This document shows, piece by piece, positions 25,601 to 35,992 of a stretch of DNA of 64,000 nucleotides. The notes under the pieces were generated by a model. The model had not been told where the DNA came from, made no database searches, and saw nothing but the letters and a program-made list of their open reading frames with translations. Source of the DNA: Patiria pectinifera. Lineage: Eukaryota; Echinodermata; Asteroidea; Valvatida; Asterinidae. Each line of letters starts with the position of its first letter. The first letter of the stretch is position 1. The DNA lies in contig CM057141.1 of the NCBI GenBank assembly GCA_029964075.1, positions 8,866,001 through 8,930,000 on the forward strand, read 5' to 3'. The translations under genes were made by a program, and so were the position numbers.

Positions 25601-25916
25601 TTATATTTATATATTGATTAGGCAGAACAGCTACTCAAAATACTTACAAGTTAACACACCCCCTCATCGCTTCCAGGCTGCTATTTTATATTTATCAGTT
25701 TTGCTCCTCTCCAAACACCCTCTATTACACCTTTTTTTCCTTCAGAATACGAGGTTGCCAGCGCCATATATATTTCTGAATTGAATGGGCTGGACTTTCT
25801 TTTCTGTGATGTGTCACTGCAACTTTCATAAGAGGCTGCCATGATGATGATCATAAACGAAAGTGCAAAATTTACGTATCTATAAATAGGTGCAAAATAG
25901 TTCACACATTTTGCCT

Positions 25917-25963
25917 AGCAGACGACACTAGGCAGCAGACGACACTAGGCAGCAGACGACACG
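25917..25963. repeat. Three-copy 18 bp tandem repeat
   Basis: The unit AGCAGACGACACTAGGC is repeated three times, with the third copy diverging after GCAGACGACAC. No coding role is seen. Confidence 0.8.
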
Positions 25964-26399
25964 ATGTGCGCCCAACATTTTTGTGTGCTAAGCATAACAG
26001 ACTTTGAAAATTGGTGGTGAAATACACTTACGTTTAGCAGATTTTTTCCTGCTATAGTTAGCAGAAAAATGTGCTTACCGGTAAACAGCTTTATGAAATT
26101 AGGCCCAGGTAAGTTGAGTGAAGTAGACTTCAGCTATAATAAACAAGGGGTTTCAGACAGCCTCAGACAGGCAACTCTTGGTCACCTCAAAATATAAACT
26201 CACAAAAGTGTGTCAATCAACAGTGTATGTACCAGTACTCACCAACAATATACAAAATGTCAATGCATGAGCAAATGGAGCAAGCAGTCACCAAAGATGA
26301 AGAGGGATTCTACTGTCAAACTTCCAGATGGGCGAACCTGGTCTGTCATGCTGCTCCGACCCAAAGTTCATGAAACTTCCCCTGAGAGAAACACACCGG

Positions 26400-26565
26400 C
26401 TTATATAAAAGGGACATCACGGACTGGAAGGTGCCCAATTGGGCTACAAAATGCGTTTTAAACGAAATTATATTTACATGTACATGGAATAGTACCTTAA
26501 GGTAAAATATAAAAGTCCACACCACCATCCTTTAAAAACTAAGCGTTTTCGGTTTATTCATGCAA
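26400..26565. repeat. Dispersed repeat, copy 2 (partner at 12795)
   Basis: Contains AAAGGGACATCACGGACTGG, CCAATTGGGCTACAAAATGC, AACGAA and CCACACCACCATCCTTT in the same order as 12795-12965. Spacing differs by small indels. Class unknown. Confidence 0.6.
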
Positions 26566-27839
26566 GAACAAATTTCGGGAGTCAAAATAATGTCAACTGC
26601 ATTGCACAGTGGTTCGCATCTTGCAGACATGTAAGAAACAATTTCTGTGTATTTGTAATGTGTACGCTGCATTGAATAGACACGACTTGAAACACGTAAT
26701 GGGTATACCACAAAATGTCAATGACGTTCGATGTAAAAATACAATACCGGTTTTTGTTGTTGTCTTTTCTCAGGAACGGTAAGAATTAAGTTTAATTCCT
26801 TTTAAACCAGACCTTTCAAATAGTGCTTATAAACAATCCAAAACATGACATTTTCGGGGATTTCAGGCCTTAATACCCTCTATAAGTTGAAGTAATCATC
26901 CAGTTAGGCATGTAAAGGCTGTTTTGAGTCATTAAAAAGCAAATCCCTGAGTGTGAAAGACAACCTGAACGCTTGCATGCCGCCAAAGTGCGCAGAGGTC
27001 TTGGTGTGTCTGAAATGTTGGGTTGCTACATGTATTTGTATAGCTCCAAGGCATGGAGCCATTAACCAGAATTACCTGATAGTAATCCAGGCAGAATCAA
27101 AACTAAATGTTAGAGACATGCCCCTTTACAGGTATGAAAATAAAAACAAAACAATTTTTTTTGGAGACTGCAAATTTCGATTGAAAATTACATGATAACT
27201 CGACATCTACAGGCACAACTTTTTCTTTCAGTTTATAGTAATCAGGCAAGCAGTTTTATCTAGTGAATATAAGGGGATCCAGGGTTCAGGATGGTGTACA
27301 TAGTTTTTCTAAATGCCAACATAAAGTCAACAAATGTCATCACACATGTGTACATGTACCATAGAGCAATATTAAATAGCTCTATGACATGTACCAAACT
27401 CCCCCATCCCCATCCTTAGCCTGCATCTACCCCAGATCCCCCATCCAGCCCACCCTCCCCTACCAATTCCCACACTCCAACCCTCCCCCTACCCATCCCA
27501 CTCCATAACACTAAAAGATCAAACCACAAGCACATGTGTATATATACATATGACAGCTGCCAAAGACATTGCATCAAGGATAATACACGATGAGCGTGCA
27601 GATCGTGGGTGAAAATGGCCCAAAACGACCATTCAATCCTCCATGAACGGCACCCTTCAGAGTGTATTATCCTACTTAAAACCCTCCTCAAATTCCTCTT
27701 TTAGCTTAAAGGAAGGCCTTTGTACATCTTCATTGTTGAATTTGTTAAAATGGGAAAATCATTTTAACAATGCCATCACATCTTTGTTATTATTTAGTGA
27801 ATTTATTACATTTGAAGAATTTAAAAGAACAGCAGTTTT
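26566..27839. other. Anonymous stretch with a C-rich tract
   Basis: No gene supported. From 27398 to 27508 one strand is almost purely C/A/T with runs such as CCCCCATCCCCATCC, a low-complexity polypyrimidine tract. Confidence 0.45.
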
Positions 27840-27844
27840 CGAGC

Positions 27845-27905
27845 TGCCACAGTGGTTCACAAGATGAGCTATGGATTGTAAGGTCCCCGGTTCCCTGCTG
27901 TCAAT
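27845..27905 (+). repeat. Degenerate tRNA-like (possible SINE head)
   Basis: The order TGCCACAGTGGTTCACAAG, GGATTGTAAGGTC, CCCGGTTCCCTGC parallels a tRNA-derived SINE head (A-box-like TGGCACAGTGGTTA, B-box-like GGTTCGAATCCC). The B-box is imperfect, and a clean cloverleaf cannot be drawn. It is likely a decayed SINE or tRNA pseudogene. Confidence 0.4.
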
Positions 27906-28835
27906 TTTTCCAACGACCATTTTTTTTAAGTGAAGGGAAAAATTACTAAATTATCCATAAGTGGCTTCACTCACCCACAGGAAAAAATCTGTGCGCAGTA
28001 CTTCAGCACTATTGCTTTTCGCTTGCCAAAAAAATAATCCAAAAGAACAAGAAACTATTAGCAGTGTGAGTAGCTTACATATTTCATGTGGCCTTATTTA
28101 CAAACTTGTCTCAGTCTTCAAGTTAAAACGCCAAAAAAAAAAGGAAGTAAACAAGCCATCCTCGAAAAAGGAAAAAAAAACTGCATGTGAAATAAATAAA
28201 TATTTACCAAATGATACATGTATCAGCCTTGACAATGTTCCATGTATAGCCTATGTCAGTAAATAATGATATGATATTTATTTGCTTGGCAAGGATTTCT
28301 TATTTTGATGTAAAAAAAAAAAAAAAAATGGATCTGATAAAAAAAGTTAGGGAGTTACAATTCAGGATAATTACTGAATGATGTTAATAACAACCTTTTA
28401 CATTTGACTGAAAAGAGCTCATTATTAGGTTCACCCTTGAAACAGTTTTGTAAAGAAGGCGAGCTAAGATAATAGAAGAAATGAAACGCTCAGTTCCATT
28501 TCAGTGGGTTTAGAGAGGTAGTCTAACCAATCTACATGTATATTTGTGCACATGTAAGCAAAGTGGATTTAATAGCACTCTCCTGAAATCCATTCTTATC
28601 TTTTTTGCATTTTGAGTATGAAAGTAATCATTACGAAAAGTGAGGGGAAAAACAATGTAGATGCAATGTAGTCCGATATTTAGTGGTATTGAAGTGACAG
28701 CGCGGCATTCCCGCACAAGTCACGTTTGTGCACATGCCGCAAAATCTAATCCTCTTTTCAACACATGCATGTACGCGATACGGAAAACGCCGTATTCGTA
28801 CACGTCTCGCGTACGCGCACCGTTTCTAATGGTCC
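27906..28835. other. Anonymous A+T-rich stretch
   Basis: Open frames exist (for example plus strand 27961-28266), but they are lysine-rich low-complexity translations of A-rich DNA. A run of about 18 A ends at 28328. No gene supported. Confidence 0.45.
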
Positions 28836-29047
28836 CTAGTATTGCGCATGCCTACGTGAGGATTGTGAACGTTCAACCAATAAAACAGTAAGAGGCACTG
28901 GATTTTTATAATTCCAAATTTCATGTGACACTGGAAAAGACCAGCTAGCCATGTCTTTATCATCCGTTTAAGACCGGCCACGTTACGGGCTCTCGACCGA
29001 TAGGAATGGGTAAACTGCCTTAGGTATTTATGAATGCAAAATAATGG
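28836..29047 (+). promoter_or_regulatory. Free copy of the Polinton integrase-upstream block
   Basis: The segment matches 42806-43021, the sequence just upstream of the Polinton integrase, at most positions. Shared landmarks are TTGCGCATGCCTACGTGAGG, GTTCAACCAAT, AAGAGGCACTGGATTTTTA, GACCAGCTAGCCATGTC, GGGCTCTCGACC and GGTATTTATGAAT. Homology stops at the ATG triplet that begins the integrase in the Polinton copy. It contains a GCGCATGC (NRF1-like) site and CCAAT boxes. It may be a promoter fragment from a related Polinton, or a host repeat that the Polinton picked up. No integrase relic follows it here. Confidence 0.7.
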
Positions 29048-29116
29048 CGAGACAAAAAACAATAGTGTGACGTTACAGGAGGGTGTTAAATAGGCTGCCT
29101 TAAGGCTGGATTTTAG

Positions 29117-29160
29117 GGCCTTGGCCTTGGCCTTGGCCTTGAGGGTTCAGGGCCTTGCAA
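29117..29160. repeat. (GGCCTT)n hexanucleotide repeat, copy 1
   Basis: GGCCTTGGCCTTGGCCTTGG runs into TTGAGGGTTCAGGGCCTTG. The same hexamer family recurs at 30064-30180. Confidence 0.85.
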
Positions 29161-29714
29161 TTTTGAGTCAAGGCTCTTCAAGGCCCATAGAATTTTGCAT
29201 TTTCCAGATAAATGTTACCATTTTAATCGTATTACTATGGAGGAGGGAAGCACCCTATAGATTTGTGTGTTGGGCACACTTCCACTTTTATAGCATCATA
29301 TTTTGTTACCATTGTAGTAGATTTGCTGCAAAAATATTCCATACACTTGTGGGGCTAATGAGATGATCACTTTAATTGCATATAACTATGGGATATATCT
29401 GACTGGTTGTATATGTCTCCCTGATAAGTGTTAAAGATTTGCATGTATCTGTTTTAGATAATGCTGATATTTCTGACCATGTTGGGCCAGCAAATAAAAA
29501 TTTCCCAAATCAGTTTCTTGGATCCCCCTTTAGTTACACTTGGGAGAATTGTGTGTCAATATAGAAGTAAATCATTATGTGTTTAGTTAAACCATATTGA
29601 AGACCTGAACTTATACTTTAATAGATACAGTACAGTCATAAAATGGTGTACATGTAGGCCTATGCGAGCATGTTGATTGCAATTAAAGAAATGTTGTTCT
29701 TCGTCGTGATGATG
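29161..29714. other. Anonymous stretch between the hexamer arrays
   Basis: No gene or element identified. Confidence 0.4.
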
Positions 29715-29999
29715 GCGGATCAGGGCCATGCCCCCCAAAAAACGAAACCATTTTTTTTTATGTGACGTCGTAATAAAGGCATGCAATGAGTACACTACCA
29801 TCTTTTCCTCAAAAAACATCGGTTAAAATGGTCAGAAATTGCCTCAAATCGCACCACAGAGCATCTCGAATCCAAATTTTTTTCGGGGCCCTTAAGTGGG
29901 CCCAAAAGCCCAAGCCGTAATTTTTTGACCCACTTTTTTTTAGGAGGGGGACCAAATTTTGTTTCCCCCCCCCCCAATTGTGTTCTGGATCCGCCCTTG
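29715..29999. mobile_element. hAT-like MITE
   Basis: The right end CTGGATCCGCCCTTG is the common hAT-type MITE terminus (CAAGGGCGGATCCAG in reverse). The left end GCGGATCAGGGCC is a diverged, slightly shorter inverse. The flanks share CGTGATGATG (29705-29714 and 30000-30009), which contains a plausible 8 bp target duplication. The interior has the typical CCCCCCAAAA and poly-C tracts. It carries no transposase. Confidence 0.7.
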
Positions 30000-30063
30000 C
30001 GTGATGATGTGTCACTCATGTGACTATAATTAGTTCTATATCAGTGGTCATTTCATAAAACAG

Positions 30064-30180
30064 GGCCTTGGCCTTGGCCTTGACCTTGAGGGTTAAGCCT
30101 TGGCCTCGAGGCTTGAGGGCCAAAGCCTTGGCCTTGGCCTTGAGGGTCAAAGCCTTGGCCTTGAGGGTCAAAGCCTTTGC
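30064..30180. repeat. (GGCCTT)n hexanucleotide repeat, copy 2
   Basis: Degenerate GGCCTTGGCCTTGGCCTTGA units with interspersed GAGGGTCAAAGCC. It is related to 29117-29160 about 0.9 kb upstream. Confidence 0.85.
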
Positions 30181-30539
30181 TTCAACACTGATACATACAG
30201 TATATTAGAAATGAATGCATACATATACATGTAAACTAATACTAATATACTACTACCACTTCTGCTCAGTTGACTGTCAACTGGTCGTGGTGACCTCTAA
30301 CCTCCCCAGACAATTGGGCAAGTGAACAGCACTCTAAGGGTGACAGCTGCACAGTTTCTGCAACCTGCTTAAGCCAGAAGCACGACCACTGCAAACTTGT
30401 TTCCAGGGTTTCAAGCAATATGCGCCCACCACAACCTGCTCACTCACCCTGGTATTGGATCATTTGCATATGTGCAAGATTTTTGAGCACGTATGCAAAT
30501 GAGAAAAAGTCTGGTGCCTGCAACGGATTCCAAGTAAGT
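30181..30539. other. Unassigned, possibly more of the adjacent LINE relic
   Basis: Sequence downstream (minus-strand sense) of the 30540-30820 RT fragment. I could not recognise a conserved motif with confidence. Confidence 0.35.
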
Positions 30540-30820
30540 GATGCTGACACTGGCATGTGGAAAGCTTGAATGCATTCTTGTTCATTTAATGCGTAGTGTC
30601 AAGGTTTCGGACACATAATGAAGGGCAGAGAGCACACATGAGCGATAAAACCAAAGTTTTACCGAAAGTCTGGCCTTGCTCCTGCAAAGACGATCAAGGT
30701 TGCCCATTCTGCGTAGTATGTCCTTACTGCAGAAACCTGATGAGTCGATGGTGCACCCAAGATAACAAAAGCCCTCAACTGGTCCGACAACATCGGAATC
30801 CAGGAAAATTAGAACAGATG
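30540..30820 (-). pseudogene. LINE reverse transcriptase fragment (RTE-like type)
   Basis: The minus strand reads FLDSDVVGPVEGFCYLGCTI, then DSSGFCSKDILRRMGNLDRL and CRSKARLSVKLWFYRSCVLS in one frame. This matches the region after the RT palm of endonuclease-reverse transcriptases often annotated in invertebrate genomes (FCYLG....GG...DI..RI..A...F..L...W......KL..Y...VLS.LLY). Further downstream NAFHMRC-like text (AFHMRCQH) is present. It is a short 5'- and 3'-truncated relic. The clade label is tentative. Confidence 0.65.
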
Positions 30821-32365
30821 CTGCATTTTGTCATTGTCATCGTTATTTTACCCCCAATTTCCCGCAAATAAATCAACACCATGCCCCCTTTCTATGACAT
30901 ACCTGCATGTTTTTAATGTTACCAACTACAGTTTGGAAAGTCAAATAATTTTAAAGTGAATTTTGTTCCCTTATAGGGACCGGGAACATACACGATTGCC
31001 CAGTTAGCAGACTGATCCGGCGAACTCAGCAGATGGATTGGTGAATGAAAATGTGCTTGATAAACATGTGCTGAACTGATCAGTTGAGAAAAAAAGATTA
31101 ATTCTGTACATGTAAAGAAACAGGGAATTTAAGTCAAACAATATCTCATAATAATTTAACCCCGTAACCCATCTTTCTGTGACCACGTGCATTCAACAAT
31201 GTACGTTTAGAACGTGCGATATTTATTAGATATCTGTAAGTGCGGCGGGAACTTGACTGCGCAATCATAACTATATGAAATGGGCCCTGGCAACCACGCA
31301 CTTCCTTTTGTTAGATGCAAAGTTAAACTGTTTTTATGCGCGAAATTTATGGAAATGTTTACTTTAAAAAATGATTTGGTATTGAATAAGCCCTAATAAT
31401 ACTATGACTAGAAATTCATTTTAGGGAAAATTTGCTATGTTGATTTTTTGTCTTGCAAAGTGGTTGCTAAGGCGCCAAAAAAGTCTGAGTTTCGCTTAAG
31501 ACTTTGAAAGTTTTCACCAGGGCTTAAAAATACTGAACATAACCCCACATCTTTTACATACAATCACTTTCTTTTGCTGGGCTTTTTTGTTTTTGACAAA
31601 TATGAGTAATTTTAAAAGCTAACTAAACAGTATTGTTTTAGCGTTTTGTTTGTTTGCCTTGTTTGAAGGGGTTGCTGGCGACATGTGGAACATGTGCGAA
31701 ATAAAGGATCCGTCAGCATATGCGTTGTGGAAAGTGCGGCTGTAAACTACATGCGACATGATTGAACGGGCGACAAAATAAATAAGGGAACAAGCCAAGT
31801 AGCCTACGCTGTATATTGCTTTATGTACGAGCCCGAAATAAGAAGCACTGTACACGAAAATGAAGAATACATTATATATACAGAAAAGAGAAATCAAGTT
31901 CTTTGAATTAACTTATTGTATGTTTGCATGTCATTTTCACGATGTCAATTTCAACCTGTGATGTCTGGTCCTTTTGTCATTACGTTGGCTAATCAGACAC
32001 CATTGCTGCCTGCATTTTATAGCACCAGTGGGGGGGGGGGGGAGACTACAGCAGGGGTTTTCTTTTGAAAATAGCTATTGTACATGTAAGTACATAGGAC
32101 AACAAACAAAAATACGGACAACTGAAATGTTACTACTCATACTAGAAGTGATGATGTCATAAAGGTGTTGGGAAGTTTTTTTCTGACAACATTTTTTCAA
32201 CTTGTCGGGGGTGTAAGGGTTGTGGGCCTTAAAGAAATAGGGTCGTTCCTGTAAACGCAAGCCCTACCCAAGCAGAAGTAATATAACTATGGCACTATTG
32301 CTGGGCATATTTATGAGTTCCTTTTTTTTTTGCTATGCCTTGAAAAACCTTTAAGAATGCATGTT
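30821..32365. other. Anonymous A+T-rich stretch
   Basis: No gene supported. A 13-base G run lies at about 32029-32042. Confidence 0.45.
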
Positions 32366-32644
32366 AGGCCCAAAAAAAAATATTCGGTCTCTGGTCAGAC
32401 CAAAGTTCCGGAATTGACGTGGGGACGCGGCTTTTTTTTTGGAGGGGGGGGGGGTTTTTCTTCAAGCTTGGATTGTGCAGACAAGGTGGGGTATTTTTTG
32501 CTTTTTTGGTGTCCTCATGTACATTGGTGTCCTCCATAATTTGCCTTGGTGCTCTCGATCATTTGGAAAAAAACAAGATTGACGCGCATGATTAAAATCG
32601 ACGCGCGCGCTGACCAGAGACCGACTTATTTTTTTTTTTGGCCT
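32366..32644. mobile_element. MITE, AGGCCAAAAAA family, short copy
   Basis: Left end AGGCCCAAAAAAAAATATTC then GGTCTCTGGTCAG; right end CTGACCAGAGACCGACTTAT then a T run and GGCCT. The TIRs are about 35 bp. The outer AGGCC plus A-run termini are shared with the ~1 kb elements at 54236 and 56634, but the inner TIR differs. Directly to the right lies the TTATCGGT-type array. Confidence 0.75.
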
Positions 32645-32645
32645 T

Positions 32646-32880
32646 ACAACTGATAATGTAGTAACCAACGGATAACGTATCACCAACTGATAATGTATCA
32701 CAAATTGACTGATATTGTATCACTAACCGATAATGTAGCAAAAATTGCTTTGATAGTGTAGTAAAATTTGTATCCGATAATGTATCACGTGTCGACGGAT
32801 AATGTAGTTACCGAAAATGTATCCGATAATGTATCGCTACAAAACAGATACTGTATCAACCGATAACAGTATGGGAAAAG
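32646..32880. repeat. CCGATAATGTATCA-type tandem array
   Basis: About a dozen degenerate units of the type CCGATAATGTATCAC / ACTGATAATGTAGTA follow each other at about 15-30 base spacing. Read as reverse complement the block aligns end to end with 57669-57910, including TTACTACATTATCAG and ACGTGATACATTATCGGATA. It is therefore one ~235 bp repeat unit present twice in opposite orientation. Confidence 0.85.
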
Positions 32881-33004
32881 GTATATAAAAATGTCTGTTT
32901 GTCTTACGGTTTGCACGGGCTAAATCATCGTTGCGCTCACAAAATTCAAACAAATCTCAAATGGAAAAAAAAAAAACGTTGTTTACTGGTTGTTTTTTTT
33001 TTAT

Positions 33005-33075
33005 CAGGGACGGATCCAGAAATGTTTGCGGAGGGGGGGGGGGGGGGAAGGGGGGGGTTAAAGCCCGCCAGTTTT
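33005..33075. mobile_element. hAT-like MITE end with poly-G tract
   Basis: CAGGGACGGATCCAGAAATG followed by long G runs is the usual left part of the hAT-type MITE also seen at 29715-29999. The right end could not be placed. Confidence 0.5.
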
Positions 33076-33327
33076 TTTTTAATCAGCAAATCAGTACTGA
33101 AATGAAGGCACTATTTTTTCTCCGGACACTTTGCCTCTCTGTAAAATCCAAAAGTGTAGGGGGGGGGGGGCTGGTTCCATTCTTCCAATGGGGTCTTGTT
33201 CCAATCCGACGATCATGAACACTATAATAACATAATAGTGTATCATAAAGACCCCCTTACTCCCGCTGGCCACACCTCTGTGTCAGATTGTTGCGGACAG
33301 GCGGACATACAGGTAATTATTATTAGT

Positions 33328-33395
33328 ATCATCAGGTGCAGATCCAGAGGGGGGGAACCCCCCCAGCCCCAACTCATTTTTTTTTCTCCATAGAA
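33328..33395. mobile_element. Second hAT-like MITE fragment
   Basis: CAGGTGCAGATCCAGAGGGG with a C/G run and an A/T-rich continuation is a diverged copy of the same MITE start. Only a fragment is visible. Confidence 0.4.
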
Positions 33396-34040
33396 CTACT
33401 AGAAATAATGTGAAACTCCTCCAGCTCTAACGCCCCGAAATAATTATACTGGTAATCATGGTAATAATGTCCGACTGTGCAAAATAACGGGGGTATTTAC
33501 ACTGCATATTAATCACTCTGTCTGCATTTCAGCATTGATTTGATGATGATCAGCGATTAAAAGGGGCTGCTACTTTGGCGAACAGTGGAATCACATTTTG
33601 AAATGCTAACAAATCATATTTCCCAAAACTAATATTTAATGTCATCAGTTGTTTTGCTCATTACTGAAAACCAAAACACACGTACAGGTCCAGCTCAACT
33701 TGGGTTTGGGGGAAACAATGAGATATGGTTTTTAATGGCGGGTTAATTACATGCAAATTGTGTGCCAAGTCATAATTTCTAAAGCTCTGTGGTATTTGCT
33801 AACTTAAAATAACTATGTCATATTCATAACCATACGTGCATGGTTGTCGCGGGAGTGTGAGTAGGCATTGCAAAGGAGAGGTACCGTATTTCTCCAAAAG
33901 TGGGAAAATTAAAGATGCGAAAAAGACCCCCCCCCCTCCAATGCGTTTAATCTATTCACTGGATGGACAAATAAGAGAACAATGAATGAACCCTGTTTTG
34001 CACAACCAGAATTTTTCTTCTGGTTGATATGGACTTAATA
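33396..34040. other. Anonymous stretch left of the Penelope-like element
   Basis: No gene supported. A GGTACCGTATTTCTCCAAAA tract near 33881 and a C run at 33928 resemble MITE debris without definable ends. Confidence 0.4.
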
Positions 34041-34112
34041 CATGAAAGAAGTTCATCAGGCTGGTGAAATTTCAACTTTGTAAATGAATTTTCTATAAAC
34101 ACAGCCAATTAC

Positions 34113-34160
34113 TTACATAGTTTCGTTTACGTTTCGACTAGTTTCACTTGTCATCCTCAG
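34113..34160 (-). ncRNA. Hammerhead ribozyme-like motif in the inverted left arm
   Basis: On the minus strand the order is CTGAGGA, a stem-II-like GACAAGT-GAA-ACTAGTC hairpin, GAAAC, then a short TATGTA segment that can close stem III. CUGANGA...GAAA is the hammerhead core, and Penelope-like elements are known to carry hammerheads in their terminal repeats. Stem I is not convincingly paired here, so activity is uncertain. Confidence 0.5.
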
Positions 34161-34302
34161 AACGAAGCACCACCAGTTGGTTGGTGGTGCTGTTTCCTGT
34201 TGTACTTGGGGTACCACCCCAGGGGAGGACACAAGCGGCTAGACCACCAATTAGTGGCCGCAACAGGAAACAGCGCCACCAACCAACTGGTGGTGCTTCG
34301 TT

Positions 34303-34349
34303 CTGAGGGTGACTAGTGAAACTAGTCGAAACGTAAACGAAACTACGTA
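34303..34349 (+). ncRNA. Hammerhead ribozyme-like motif, left direct copy
   Basis: CTGAGGG, a GACTAGT-GAA-ACTAGTC hairpin, GAAACGTA and a TACGTA that can pair as a 5 bp stem III. It is the direct-orientation counterpart of the motif at 34113 and of 52179. The core fits the hammerhead consensus less well than the other two copies. Confidence 0.45.
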
Positions 34350-34429
34350 ACTAATTGGCTGTGTTTATAGAAAAGTCATTTACAAAGTTGAAATTTCACA
34401 AGCCTGATGAACTTCTTTCATGATATTCG

Positions 34430-35433
34430 TCACAAGTATGGACAACAGACTATGTTGGAAATTCGAAATTTGGAGAAATTGGAGCAAAGAGCAGCAAGAT
34501 ATCACAACCATGTCATTTTCAATCTACGTGTACGATGCTGTAACGAGAATCTCTTCCCGCCCAGTCTGCGTCTAAAATGCCCCATCAATACAGACAAATG
34601 CACGTGACATCGTAAGGAAAGCTCATAAAGGCCTACTACGAGAAAGAATCCGTGACAATAACAACAAATTAGATCATTTCAACAAGGAAAAAAAAAGGAA
34701 AAAAACACCGGTTGTTCAAACGATTACCTGACAATCTACAAGAAAAAAATGAAATCACATCTCGCGAGAGCACACGAGACTACGTTCACGAAAACAAAAC
34801 GATGCCATCTTGGAAAACTCAACACTGCATTGGAGAGAAAGAAAATTGATGACGATGTAATCGATCTGTCTGGACAACAACTAAAATGATTGGTGATAAA
34901 CACATCAAGCAAAGACCTAAGCCAGGATGAAACCAAAGTACTAGCAAAAGGGCTGAATGTTGCGGTGGCACCAGACAAGATTCCCAACGATGATTTCATC
35001 GTGGCTACTGAAGTTGCATGTCGGGGATTGCCCGCTGGTGAAAAGGCCGCGCTACGGTCCAAGGTAGCAGGAATTCTACGCACCGCCAAGCCTCCCAAGA
35101 GCAACATCACAAAGGGAGAACGTGCAGCCATAAAATCTTTGAAGTTGGACAAGTCTATCCTGATTATGCCAGCTGACAAAGGTCGTGATTCATGGACACG
35201 GACAAGTATACAGAACAGGTTGAGAAAATGCTCAGCGACACAAGTACGTATGAAATGCTCAATTCTGACCCCACTTCAAGATATAAACGGAAACTAGTAA
35301 AACTACTACAGGATCTAAAGAAAGAGGATAAGATCACAGACAGGCAGTACACTTATTTGTATCCCACTGCAGAGATAGTTCCCAGGTTATACTGCACACC
35401 AAAGATACACAAAAAAGACATCCCGCTCAGACC
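34430..35433 (+). pseudogene. Penelope-like protein, N-terminal part
   Basis: Visible conserved segments of a Penelope-like polyprotein are spread over plus-strand frames: FFHDIRHKYGQQTMLEIRN, then LEQRAARYHNHVIF near 34400-34530, LPAGEKAALRSKVAGIL near 35030-35080, LKLDKSILIMPADKGRD at about 35140-35190, and YLYPTAEIVPRLYCTPKIHK before 35433. ILxADKG and P.LYGLPKIHK are hallmarks of the RT entry region. Coding similarity stops at PLRP, where the foreign block begins. The region is broken. Confidence 0.8.
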
Positions 35434-35622
35434 AAAATGGCAGGTTTCAAGGTGGGTCCACCTCTTAAAATGATTCTCAGACCGTTTTGGATCTGCACGC
35501 CGTATTTCATGCTCTGATCACAAATGTGGGCACGGTTTGGGCAAAAATAATGGGCCTAAGGAGCTCCACTATTGACCAGGACATATACGTGTACATTTGT
35601 ATACAATATATATAGAAACATA
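35434..35622. other. Unrecognised block X, left part (between Penelope and Polinton)
   Basis: Sequence between the end of Penelope coding similarity and the Polinton target duplication. It is not Penelope-like and not part of the Polinton TIR. Together with 50095-50317 it seems to be an independent ~0.4 kb sequence that entered the Penelope element before the Polinton entered it. No ends or motif recognised. Confidence 0.5.
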
Positions 35623-35628
35623 TATAGA

Positions 35629-35790
35629 AGTAGGAGTGGGGGGCGGGTACCAGACTTTACCCCCACAAATAGATCCCCCTCTCCCCCAAATAGATCTCCC
35701 TCTCCCCAATATATATATCTGTCTCGGAATCAGACCAAAACCGGGGCCCAATATCTCTCTCAATATCTCTCTCAGTCTTGCTGTTGTCTC
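35629..35790. repeat. Polinton left terminal inverted repeat
   Basis: Pairs with 49868-50089. Shared text includes GGGTACCAGACTTTACCCC, repeated CCCCCAAATAGATCTCCCTC units, TCTCGGAATCA and CCCAATATCTCTC. The left copy has fewer of the ~20 bp inner units than the right. Confidence 0.9.
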
Positions 35791-35992
35791 TTAACTTTTT
35801 TAAGATGTATTTTTCATTTTTTATCTTTTGTTAAAAAAAATAAATAAATAAATAAATCTGTATAAATACGACTCATACTTCTACTTCAACCTTGACTTGC
35901 AAATATATGAAGTGACTCTTGGTGACACTGTACTTCTGCAGTTTGGGTAAACACCTATTGAAATTCAATGGGCTGTGAATTGTTTTTGTTAG

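Larger units (their letters stand above)
34041..34422. repeat. Penelope left terminus: 162 bp inverted repeat
   Basis: Arm 34041-34202 is the near-exact reverse complement of 34261-34422 (outer CATGAAAGAAGTTCATCAGG / CTGATGAACTTCTTTCATG, inner CTGTTTCCTGTTG / CAACAGGAAACAG), around a 58 bp spacer. The right arm plus spacer recurs as a direct repeat at the right end of the element (52089-52264). Such inverted-plus-direct terminal structure is known for Penelope-like elements. Confidence 0.9.

Noticed and set aside
29795-30019. Short minus-strand frames with PPPKKKW-type peptides
   Set aside because: They lie in the hAT-like MITE and translate its poly-C and poly-A tracts.
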